NCBI GenBank assembly: GCA_013388415.1
Contig: JACADU010000087.1
Location: 1 to 37,843, forward strand
Source of the DNA: Bryobacteraceae bacterium
Lineage (GTDB): Bacteria > Acidobacteriota > Terriglobia > Bryobacterales > Bryobacteraceae
Direction of reading: 5' to 3'
Length of the DNA: 37,843 bases
Each line of letters opens with the position of its first letter. Position 1 is the stretch's first letter. The position numbers and the translations under genes are program-made. Below are positions 28,510 through 36,458 of this stretch, one piece after another. The notes under the pieces are model-generated. The model made no database searches. It saw only the letters and a list, made by a program, of their open reading frames with translations, and was not told the DNA's origin.

Positions 28510-29411
28510 GCTTCTTCACGGACGTCCGGCGGGAAGTCGTGCTCAGCGTCAGGGTGGCGCACCGTCACGTGCGCAAGACCGGAAGCGGCTTCGTCCACGC
28601 CGGCGGGATCGAAGTTGGCATCGCGCAGCGGCGCGTTGACAAACACCCGCCGCGGCGCGATCGCCTCCAGCACGTCCCTGAACTCGAACGGCATCCGCGC
28701 GGGGTCCTTGCCATACTCGGCGGCAATCCGCGGCATGTAGCCGCGGTGGGACCAGCCGTTGAGATCGCCGCCCATGTAGCGCCGGAAGGACGTAAAACCG
28801 CAACTGCTGACGACGGCGCGGATTCGCTCGTCGAACGCGGCAAGAAACAAGGCGTTGTGGCCGCCGAGCGAGTGGCCGATGGCGCCAATCCGCCGGGCGT
28901 CCACTTCGGGCAGCGACTGGAGCAGGTCCACTGCCCGGATGTGGTTCCAGATTCCCTTCATCGTCGCGCTGGCGTAGCCGTGCGCGTAAGGGTCGAACTT
29001 GTACCCGCCGAAGTTGGGATAGTCGGGCGCAATGGTGACGAATCCGCGTTCGGCGAGTTCGCGGGCATAGTGGAGATTGGGCTTGCCGCCCAGCCCGGCG
29101 GGTTCGGACTTGCCGATGGCCGTCGTCTGATGCAGACAAACCGCCGCGGCGAAGGGCGGCCGCCTGCCCAACGGAACAAAGAGATATGCCGGGACCCGGT
29201 CGCCCGGCTCAGGAACGAAGGAGACGAGCATCCGGCGGTCAGTCTGCCGCCGCTCCTCATCCAAGATCCGCAGCTCCAGCGGCGGCCGCTCTCCGGACGG
29301 CAGAGGCCCCATCACCTGCTCCATCCGGCGAAGAATCGCGCTCCTGCGCTCATCGGCTTGAGCTCCGGCGAACGCCAGCGCGGCAAATGACCTCCGAGTC
29401 ATGCGATTCAA
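28470..29411 (-). CDS. Alpha/beta hydrolase (dienelactone hydrolase/acyl esterase-like), probable Tat signal
   Basis: TRRSFAALAFAGAQA leader; nucleophile elbow GAIGHSLGGHNALFLAAFD; ATGA overlap with upstream DsrE gene. Confidence 0.85.
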   Translation of the reverse strand: MNRMTRRSFAALAFAGAQADERRSAILRRMEQVMGPLPSGERPPLELRILDEERRQTDRRMLVSFVPEPGDRVPAYLFVPLGRRPPFAAAVCLHQTTAIGKSEPAGLGGKPNLHYARELAERGFVTIAPDYPNFGGYKFDPYAHGYASATMKGIWNHIRAVDLLQSLPEVDARRIGAIGHSLGGHNALFLAAFDERIRAVVSSCGFTSFRRYMGGDLNGWSHRGYMPRIAAEYGKDPARMPFEFRDVLEAIAPRRVFVNAPLRDANFDPAGVDEAASGLAHVTVRHPDAEHDFPPDVREEAYSFLARTLSGRS

Positions 29412-29761
29412 AACGAGATGACGCGGTCCGCGGAGAGCGTCCAGGCTCTGAGGTCGTCAAGCGTTCCCCGTTTTGCGCCGTTGACAAGATCCGAATCGAG
29501 GATGCCGCGCGCATCCATGCAGGTCCGGCAGACCAGCGAATGCGCCCCGGCAGCCAGGGCGCGTTCAAGAAGCCAGGGGATGTCGAATGACGCATTCTCG
29601 GGTTTTTGAGTCTTCGCCGACGCCGACCACGCGCCGTCTCCCAGAAAGAACAGACGGACTTCGACATCCTTGTCCTGGCGGAGCGCGGCCGCGAGGCGGA
29701 GAGCGTTATACGCCCTTTCTCCCGAGTAGGGCGCTTCATTGATGATGACGAGAACGGTCAC
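29408..29761 (-). CDS. DsrE-family protein
   Basis: VLVIINEAPYSGERAYNALRLAAALRQDKDVEVRLFFLGDGAWSA ... CRTCMDARG. Confidence 0.85.
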   Translation of the reverse strand: MTVLVIINEAPYSGERAYNALRLAAALRQDKDVEVRLFFLGDGAWSASAKTQKPENASFDIPWLLERALAAGAHSLVCRTCMDARGILDSDLVNGAKRGTLDDLRAWTLSADRVISF

Positions 29762-29821
29762 AGCTCAACGTAACATGTTGGCCCGGGCCTTTCCGCCGCG
29801 GCAACCCCTGCCCTTCACCGG

Positions 29822-32233
29822 TCAAAAGGAAAACCTCATGCCCGCCGTCGCCCACGCTCGCGGCGTGCGGAAACCGTCCTCGTAGAACTCCCGGTTCAGA
29901 ACGTTCTCCACCCTGAAAGTGAACTTGAGCGACCGCCGCTCTCCGGTGTGGACCGTGTAGTTGGCCGAGAGGTCGAGCTTTCGCGGTCCGGCGAAGAGGT
30001 ACGGGCGATTCCCGCTGCCCGTGAAGAACGATCCGCTGACGTAATCGCTCGCCGCCAGGAAATCGGCGGCGAATTGAAGCCGCCGGGTCGCCTGCTGCGT
30101 AAACTGGGCGCTGAAGGCGTGCGGAAAAACGCGGATCGACTGAAGCATGCCGCCGACAAGCGCGCTGCGGCGCTCATCCGCATTGGTCCACGTGTAGGTG
30201 GTCTGTAGCTGCGTGCGCCGGCTGGGGCGGCCTTCAAACGTCAACTCCACGCCGCGGGCGAGCCCGCCGCCCGTGTTGGCGTAGCCGCCGAACCGGCCCC
30301 ACGGATCGTTCGTTAGACCCATGTAGCCGATGACCTCCTGTAGCCGGGTGTAGAAATAGGTGGCGCCCGCGCGAACACGGTCGCCGGCGAGATACTGGTC
30401 GAATCCGAAATCGAAGCTGACCGTGCGCTCGGGGCGGAGCCCCGGATCGCCCAGCGGCGAGAATGCGCCGAAGAAGAAGGACGTGCCGATGCGTTCGTAC
30501 AGCGCCGGCGCGCGGTAGCCGTTGCCGGCGTGCGCGCGGAGCTTGCTCGACGTCTTCGGAATGAAGTAGCTCAACGAAACGTCTCCCGTCAGTGCGTTGG
30601 GCGGCGCTTCGAACGAGGCGCCTTCATAGCGCGGCGCTCCTCCCCGAAAGACGGGCTGCGAAAGCGAATAGGACTGGAACCGCCCGGTGACGTGCAATTG
30701 CAGGCGCTCGTCGAGCAGGCGGGTCTGGTTCTGGAAGAAGACCGCGTTGCTGCGCTGCGCGGCGCTCGCCGATGCGTCGACTCTTTGCAGGGGATTCGGA
30801 TTCTGGTCGCTGGAGATGTTCTCGTACCACTCGCGCTCATACTCGTAGCCGATCGCCAATAGGTTCCAGCGCACGGGGGCGAAATCGGCGCGAGCCTGGA
30901 CAGTATCGATGCGTCCGTCGTAAACGCTCGAGTTGTTGTAGGCCGGTTGAAAGCTCGTTCCCCCCGGACCGTTCCGCGTGTCGCGCCCGGTGAGCAGGTT
31001 CTGGTAGGAAACGCGATAGTTGAACCGCGGCGCGGCCTGATGTTGCCAGGCGATCATCGTCGCCGAATAGTCGCCGATCCGCCTGCCGTCAGGGTCGTAG
31101 AAGTTTGGCCCGAACGTGGCGTTGCCCCAGGAAAAGGGCTGGCCCTGGTCGCCAAGCAGCATTTGACCGTGAGGCAGGGCAATGGCCGGGATCGTCCCCG
31201 CCGGCGGAAGATTCGCCGCCGGCGCGGCTACAGGGCTCGAGTTCACTCCGATGGTGCCGAAGCCGCCGTAATACCGGCCCGAGAGGGAGGCCGCCGAGAC
31301 GGGCCGCCACTGTATGGAACCCTGCCCCGAGGAGTTGCGGACGTTTTCGACACCGTCGATTCCGCCATTGACGTTGAGGTGCGACACGCCGCCGCTGAAA
31401 TTCAGGCGGTTGTTCAGCGCCCCGCCCGCCAGGCGCGCCGCGCCGCGAGCCAAGCCAAGACCGCCGCCTTCGCCCGAAATCTCGCCGCGCAACGGGCCTC
31501 CCCCTTGATCCGTGACAATGTTGACCACGCCGGCCGTTGCGTTCGTTCCATAGACCGCGGAGCCGAGGCCGCAGAGGACTTCAATCCGCTCGGCGTCGAC
31601 CAGTTGCAGATCGCCAAGATAGGCCGTCGCATCGCCCTGCACCGCTGCGGCGTCACGCATCCGCATGCCGTCGATCAACAACCCGGTGTCCGCCGCTCGC
31701 AGCCCGCGCATCTGGATGCGCGCGAATGAGCCCGGCCCGCCAAGCTGTTGGACGCGCAACCCCGGCACGATGCGGAGCGCTTCCACAATCGAGATCTCGT
31801 TGCGCGCCTCGAAGTCGGCGCGCTCGAGCGTGTCCAGAGCCTTGCCTGCCGACGCCACGGTTTCAGGCGATGCGGTCGCTGTCACGGCGACGCGGTCCGA
31901 GCGCGGCGCCAGCCGGAGCTTCAGATCGATTTCCGTCTTCTCGCCCTCGCGCACCGCCACGCTCACCGCCTCGCTTGCCAGTTGCGCCTCAGCGGCTGAG
32001 GCTTGAATCAGGAACTCGCCGGCGGATGCGTGTTCGAATCGATAGCGGCCCTCGCCGTCGCTGAATCCGTTCGTTTGCACCCGGGTCAGCCGGTTGTAGA
32101 GCCTGACCTCGGCCTTGGGCACAGGCGACCCCGATTCGTCGAGGACCCGCCCGCTGATCACTGAGTTCGGCCGGACCGTTTGCCCAACCAGAACACTGCT
32201 CGTGATGGTGAAAATGAAAGCAAGAAATCGCAC
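29822..32233 (-). CDS. TonB-dependent receptor with N-terminal carboxypeptidase-regulatory-like domain; probable cobalamin (BtuB-type) or corrinoid receptor
   Basis: GTG start at 32233 with upstream gggagggg; plug (SIVEALRIVPGLRVQQLGGPGSFARIQMRGLRAADTGLLIDGMRM), barrel, C-terminal AWATAGMRFSF; preceded by a cobalamin riboswitch. Confidence 0.9.
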   Translation of the reverse strand: MRFLAFIFTITSSVLVGQTVRPNSVISGRVLDESGSPVPKAEVRLYNRLTRVQTNGFSDGEGRYRFEHASAGEFLIQASAAEAQLASEAVSVAVREGEKTEIDLKLRLAPRSDRVAVTATASPETVASAGKALDTLERADFEARNEISIVEALRIVPGLRVQQLGGPGSFARIQMRGLRAADTGLLIDGMRMRDAAAVQGDATAYLGDLQLVDAERIEVLCGLGSAVYGTNATAGVVNIVTDQGGGPLRGEISGEGGGLGLARGAARLAGGALNNRLNFSGGVSHLNVNGGIDGVENVRNSSGQGSIQWRPVSAASLSGRYYGGFGTIGVNSSPVAAPAANLPPAGTIPAIALPHGQMLLGDQGQPFSWGNATFGPNFYDPDGRRIGDYSATMIAWQHQAAPRFNYRVSYQNLLTGRDTRNGPGGTSFQPAYNNSSVYDGRIDTVQARADFAPVRWNLLAIGYEYEREWYENISSDQNPNPLQRVDASASAAQRSNAVFFQNQTRLLDERLQLHVTGRFQSYSLSQPVFRGGAPRYEGASFEAPPNALTGDVSLSYFIPKTSSKLRAHAGNGYRAPALYERIGTSFFFGAFSPLGDPGLRPERTVSFDFGFDQYLAGDRVRAGATYFYTRLQEVIGYMGLTNDPWGRFGGYANTGGGLARGVELTFEGRPSRRTQLQTTYTWTNADERRSALVGGMLQSIRVFPHAFSAQFTQQATRRLQFAADFLAASDYVSGSFFTGSGNRPYLFAGPRKLDLSANYTVHTGERRSLKFTFRVENVLNREFYEDGFRTPRAWATAGMRFSF

Positions 32234-32281
32234 GCGCCCCTCCCTAGAGAGCTGTTGAGATGCCCGGGCGCACTGGCCCTG

Positions 32282-32478
32282 GCACGTCAGGCAGGTCTTC
32301 GGACTTGCGAGCCTTGCTCCCCTCAGGGGAGACTCCCTACTTGCCGCGGCTTCCCAGCCCCCTGGCGGGGCCAGTGCCTTCAGTGCGGCGTTCGTTCTCG
32401 CTGACCGCTGCTGGGCAGTCCCGGATTCTCACCGGGTTCCCTCTTGGCGCGGCCCGACGTTATCAACCGGACGGGCCG
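32282..32478 (-). ncRNA. Cobalamin (AdoCbl/B12) riboswitch
   Basis: Minus-strand RNA contains AGAGGGAACCCGGTGAGAATCCGGGACTGCCC, GGCACTGG, GGGAAGCCGCGGCAAGTAGGGAGTC and B12 box AAGTCCGAAGACCTGCCTGACG, in canonical order. Confidence 0.95.
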
Positions 32479-32493
32479 ACCTGACGCAATCGG

Positions 32494-32523
32494 ATCATAC
32501 TATCTGAAACGCCGCCCGGTCAA
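32494..32523 (-). promoter_or_regulatory. Sigma-70-like promoter for the riboswitch/TonB receptor transcript
   Basis: Minus strand TTGACC-N18-TATGAT immediately upstream of the riboswitch. Confidence 0.65.
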
Positions 32524-32575
32524 TCCCAAAGGTCAAGTTGTTGCAAATCCTGGTGCGAAGCGGCATCATAAAGCC

Positions 32576-33112
32576 ATGAAAGTGTTCTCACTTTGCTTGG
32601 TGGCTCTCTGTCTGGCCGCGTCCGCGCCGGCTCAGGAGGGCGAGAAGGCGAAAGAACAGGAAGGCGCCCTCGTCAAGGGCGCAAAAGCGACAGAGGGCGC
32701 TGCGAAAGCGACCGTGAAGGGAACCAAAACCGCAGCCAAGGTGACCGCCGACGAAACCGTCGAGGCGGCTCAGGCGACTGCCAAAGGCTCGAAGAAAGTC
32801 GCCAAGGCGACCGCGGAGGGCGCCACCACCGCCGCCGGGAAAACCGCCGAAGTGACCACCGATGCCGCCAAAGCAACGGCGAAAGGAACGAAGAAGGCTG
32901 CCAAAGCCACAGCCGAGGGAACAACAGCGGCTGCGGAAAAAACGGCCGAAGTCACCACCGATGCGGCCAAAGCAACCGGAAAAGGCGCCACCACCGGCTT
33001 CAAAGCGGTCACCGGGACTGTCCAGAAAGGCGTGCAGAAGACCGGCGAAGGGATGTCGAAGGTCGGCGACAAGATGTCCGGCAAGGACGAAAAATCGAAA
33101 TCGAAGAACTAG
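32576..33112 (+). CDS. Secreted Lys/Ala/Thr-rich protein of 11-residue repeats (LEA/apolipoprotein-like)
   Basis: Signal peptide MKVFSLCLVALCLAASAPAQ followed by repeats such as ATAKGSKKVAK ATAEGATTAAG KTAEVTTDAAK. Confidence 0.82.
   Translation: MKVFSLCLVALCLAASAPAQEGEKAKEQEGALVKGAKATEGAAKATVKGTKTAAKVTADETVEAAQATAKGSKKVAKATAEGATTAAGKTAEVTTDAAKATAKGTKKAAKATAEGTTAAAEKTAEVTTDAAKATGKGATTGFKAVTGTVQKGVQKTGEGMSKVGDKMSGKDEKSKSKN
32774..32971 (+). repeat. Two tandem 99-nt (33-aa) copies within the LEA-like gene
   Basis: ATAKGSKKVAKATAEGATTAAGKTAEVTTDAAK / ATAKGTKKAAKATAEGTTAAAEKTAEVTTDAAK. Confidence 0.85.
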
Positions 33113-34179
33113 CCCGGCGACGGCTTCGCCGAGGAGATTTCGACCGTCTTGAGCTGGAAGGGGATATTGATCCCCTCCTGCCGGAAGCGCTTCAGAAGCC
33201 GCCGGCGCAGAAGGTCCGTCACAGCAAACTGCTGTTCAAATTGAGCCGCGTGAACGAAGAGCGTAAAGCTCAAGCCGACGTCTCCGAATCCCGGATTCAG
33301 GCGCAGCACGGGGGCGGGCTCCTCCAGCAGCCCTTCGATTGACCCGATGCTCCGGTGCACTTCCTCCATCACGATCTGCTCGAACCGGTCAATGTCGGTC
33401 GAGTAGGACACATTCAGCGGAATGGCGACGGCAAGCGGCTTCACAGGCTGGCTGAAATTGGTCACCACGGCTTCGGAAAGCTTCGAATTCGGGATCACGA
33501 TCAGGTTCTGCCCCATCGTTCTGATCGTCGTGATCCGCCAGCGGATGTCCTCCACCCATCCTTCATAGCCGCCGTCGATCCGGATGTAGTCGCCCTTTCG
33601 GAGATTGCCGGCAAGGCTCACGTAGAAACCGGAAAACAGATTCGCCAGGGTGTCCTTCAGAGCCAGTGAGACGGCGATGCCCCCAACGCCCAGCGCGGTC
33701 AATGCCGGAGCGAGGTTCACTTCGAACGTGTTGAGGAGCCCCAGAACCGCCGGGATGGAGCAAACCATGGTGACGGCTGTCCGTGTGAGGGTGGTCACCT
33801 CCCGCCCGTCGGGCTGCTTCCGGAACCAGTAGACCAAGCCGGTGATCGCCACCCGGGAGAGCGCCACCGTCACGGCGATCCAAATGAGAATCGCCATCAG
33901 GTTCTCCAGCCACGTAGCCGCCCCCGGCGGCATATCGCGCGGTTCAAGATTGGCCACCGCCCAGCGCAGGGCGCTGAACAGCACGATCAGCCGGGCTGGC
34001 CAGTTCAGCCCGTCGAGCATCTCGTCGTCGAGAGTGCTTTCGGTTTGTTCAGCCAGCCGCCGCAAGACACGAAAAACAACTGCCTTGATCGTGAAAGCGA
34101 CCGCCAGCCCCAGGCCGAACACGGCCAGGAAACGCGCTACCCCGTGCCACTGATTGATGAGATCGGCCATTTGAGCCAT
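33109..34179 (-). CDS. Mechanosensitive ion channel (MscS family)
   Basis: VNLAPALTALGVGGIAVSLALKDTLANLFSGFYVSLAGNLRKGDYIRIDGGYEGWVEDIRWRITTIRTMGQNLIVIPNSKLSEAVVTNFS. Confidence 0.95.
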   Translation of the reverse strand: MAQMADLINQWHGVARFLAVFGLGLAVAFTIKAVVFRVLRRLAEQTESTLDDEMLDGLNWPARLIVLFSALRWAVANLEPRDMPPGAATWLENLMAILIWIAVTVALSRVAITGLVYWFRKQPDGREVTTLTRTAVTMVCSIPAVLGLLNTFEVNLAPALTALGVGGIAVSLALKDTLANLFSGFYVSLAGNLRKGDYIRIDGGYEGWVEDIRWRITTIRTMGQNLIVIPNSKLSEAVVTNFSQPVKPLAVAIPLNVSYSTDIDRFEQIVMEEVHRSIGSIEGLLEEPAPVLRLNPGFGDVGLSFTLFVHAAQFEQQFAVTDLLRRRLLKRFRQEGINIPFQLKTVEISSAKPSPG

Positions 34180-34195
34180 AGAAGATCAGGCCCGG

Positions 34196-34417
34196 CTACT
34201 GCTTGATTCGCTCCACCGGCAGCGCCAGCCGGCGCAGCGTATGATCGAGGTCCTCGGGCGTCAGCCGCGAGGCGTCGTAGAGGACGGTGAGTCCCTCGAG
34301 CTTGGGGTCGAGTTTCACGCTTCGCACGCCATACTCCGAATGCGCGCTCTGGATCGCCGATGTGAATTCTTCCTGGAAGGGTGCGGTGAAACGGTAACGG
34401 GCTTCAACCAATGTCAT
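34196..34417 (-). CDS. Small conserved-looking hypothetical protein (about 73 aa, alternative start 34453)
   Basis: MTLVEARYRFTAPFQEEFTSAIQSAHSEYGVRSVKLDPKLEGLTVLYDASRLTPEDLDHTLRRLALPVERIKQ; beta-alpha-beta pattern. Confidence 0.6.
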   Translation of the reverse strand: MTLVEARYRFTAPFQEEFTSAIQSAHSEYGVRSVKLDPKLEGLTVLYDASRLTPEDLDHTLRRLALPVERIKQ

Positions 34418-34463
34418 CGCACCCATCAGCATACCATCGGGCCTCCGGCGCACCCCGCGAAGC

Positions 34464-35210
34464 TCAAGGGTTGCGCAGTTTCCAAAGGATCTGCCGCAAC
34501 ATGCCTGTCCAGATGTGAATATCGTGCTCGCGCAGCGCGAGACGCCTCACCAGCCGGTGCGTCTTCTCAGATGCGCCGGTGGCGCGCGTATAGTCGGTAT
34601 GGCCCGAAAGCTGAAGCGCCTCCTCGAGCAGGCGCGTAAACCGCTCCACCTCCTCGCCCGAAGCCAGAATGGCCTCCTCCGGCATTCGCCTGGCTTCAGA
34701 CGGCTTTCGAATCAGCTCATACAGGCAAACGGCCACCGCGTGGGCGAGATTCATCGATTCGTGTTCCGGGCGGGTCGGAATCCGCAGCAGCCAGTGGCAG
34801 TGGCTGATCTCTTCGTTCGCCAGCCCGGACTTCTCGCTGCCAAAGAGAAGCGCCGCCCGCGAGGCCGCCAAATGCCGCCGCATCAGCCGTCCCGCCCGTT
34901 CGAGGCGGTGCAGCGCCTGCTGGGGCGTGCGGTTCCCGAGCCCGGTCGCCCCCACCACCAGCGAGCAATCGGCAACCGCGCTCGCGATATCGTTGAAGAC
35001 CCGCGCCGAAGCCAGCACGGCTCCTGCGCCAACCCCCGAAACCGCCTCCCGGAACGCCGCCTCGTAGGGGTTGACCAGCCGCAGATCGAAGAATCCGAAG
35101 TTCGACATCGCCCGCGCCGCCGCGCCGATATTGAGCGGGTTCCTGGTATTCACCAGCACGACGGCCAGTCTCGAGTTGGGTCCGGAATCGCGAGAATCCT
35201 GCACTCTCAT
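34464..35210 (-). CDS. TrmH-family RNA methyltransferase (TrmJ-like)
   Basis: SPOUT motifs VVLVNTRNPLNIGAAARAMSNFGFFDLRLVNP; AALLFGSEKSGLANEEISHCHWLLRIPTRPEHESMNLAHAVAVCLYEL. Confidence 0.9.
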   Translation of the reverse strand: MRVQDSRDSGPNSRLAVVLVNTRNPLNIGAAARAMSNFGFFDLRLVNPYEAAFREAVSGVGAGAVLASARVFNDIASAVADCSLVVGATGLGNRTPQQALHRLERAGRLMRRHLAASRAALLFGSEKSGLANEEISHCHWLLRIPTRPEHESMNLAHAVAVCLYELIRKPSEARRMPEEAILASGEEVERFTRLLEEALQLSGHTDYTRATGASEKTHRLVRRLALREHDIHIWTGMLRQILWKLRNP

Positions 35211-35275
35211 CAGAATCCCATTTTGCCCCGCGTCGAAAAACCTGGAACTTTTGCCCCCCGGACGTGCAATTGTCA

Positions 35276-35839
35276 ATGAAGGGAATGATCGAAACCGAAG
35301 CCGCGCTGGTCGACAGGATGCGGCGCGGCGACGAGGGCGCTTTCGAAGTCCTCTACGCGCGTCATCAGCCTGCCGTGTACCGCTACGCGCTTCGGATGAC
35401 GGGTTCGCCCGCGATGGCCGACGATGCCGTGCAGGAGACCTTCCTCTCCTTGCTTCGCGGCAGCGGCTACGACCCCGGGCTCGGCCCTTTGCGGAGCTAC
35501 CTCTACGGGACGGCGCGCAACCTGTTGTTCCGGATGTGGGGCGCGCAGGGACGCGAGGAGGACATCGACCCCGCCACGGCGGACGCCGGTCCTGACCCGC
35601 TCGAGGGGCTGGAGGCAGCCGAACAAGCCGCCCTGTTGCGGCAGGCGTTGGCCTCGCTTCCGCCCCATTACAGGGAAGTCGTTGCATTGTGCGATCTCGA
35701 GGAACTGAGCTACGCCGAGGTCGCGGAGATCTTGGGTTGCGCGGTCGGAACCATCCGGTCGAGGCTGAGCCGCGCAAGGGCGTTGCTGGCGGAAAAACTC
35801 GGCCAGTACAGACTCTCGGCCGGCAGGTGCGGAGCATGA
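35276..35839 (+). CDS. ECF-type RNA polymerase sigma factor
   Basis: Sigma2 VDRMRRGDEGAFEVLYARHQPAVYRYALRMTGSPAMADDAVQETFLSLLR; sigma4 LPPHYREVVALCDLEELSYAEVAEILGCAVGTIRSRLSRARALL. Confidence 0.94.
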   Translation: MKGMIETEAALVDRMRRGDEGAFEVLYARHQPAVYRYALRMTGSPAMADDAVQETFLSLLRGSGYDPGLGPLRSYLYGTARNLLFRMWGAQGREEDIDPATADAGPDPLEGLEAAEQAALLRQALASLPPHYREVVALCDLEELSYAEVAEILGCAVGTIRSRLSRARALLAEKLGQYRLSAGRCGA

Positions 35840-36414
35840 GCGGAAATGATCGGATTCAGGCGGCCATCGAGGCTTTCGCCCGCGAGACGGCGAACGCGCA
35901 AGCCTCGCCTCGCGTGCGCGCCAGGTTGTTGAGAGAGGTGAGGAAGCGCCGCATTCGCCATGCCGCTCCCTGGTGGCTTGCCGCCGCCGCGGCTCTGGTG
36001 ATCGGAATCGCGCTCGGGCTTTGGCCCCGGGTTCAGAAGCAGACCGGACAGATCGCTTTGGCGCCGCCAGCCGTCCCGGCGGTCAATGACATTGAAGCTC
36101 CGCGGGTGGAGCCGGAAGGAGCCCCTGCGATTCCGCCTCAACTCGCGGCAGCCGCCCGGCGCGCGGCGCATGCACCCGTCCGGCAATCCGCGCGCCCGGC
36201 GCCGGCGGTCAGCGTCGTCGCGACACCTTGGATCGTGCATCAGGCCTTGCCCGTTGTGCAGCGGGGCCAGGTCCTCCGCCTCCCCATGACCGCTGAGCTC
36301 GCGCGGCAATTCGGCGTGCCGCCCCACTCTGGCGGCTGGCAGGCGGAGGTTTTCATCGGCGACGACGGTCTCGCCCGGGCTTTCCGGCTCGTGCGCGTCC
36401 CGGCCTACAAGTGA
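35836..36414 (+). CDS. Single-TM protein, putative anti-sigma/regulatory partner of the ECF factor
   Basis: ATGA overlap with sigma gene; N-terminal cytosolic stretch, TM WWLAAAAALVIGIALGLW, periplasmic domain. Confidence 0.65.
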   Translation: MSGNDRIQAAIEAFARETANAQASPRVRARLLREVRKRRIRHAAPWWLAAAAALVIGIALGLWPRVQKQTGQIALAPPAVPAVNDIEAPRVEPEGAPAIPPQLAAAARRAAHAPVRQSARPAPAVSVVATPWIVHQALPVVQRGQVLRLPMTAELARQFGVPPHSGGWQAEVFIGDDGLARAFRLVRVPAYK

Positions 36415-36458
36415 CGGTTTTTACGCAGGGGAATGATCGATTGAAGGAGATGATTTCG

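Noticed and set aside
28278-29390. 370-aa plus-strand ORF
   Set aside because: Antisense to the alpha/beta hydrolase, which has a clear nucleophile elbow.
32774-32971. Tandem repeats considered as CRISPR or minisatellite
   Set aside because: Repeats are 99 nt, contiguous with no spacers, and differ mainly at synonymous sites; they are protein-coding repeats.
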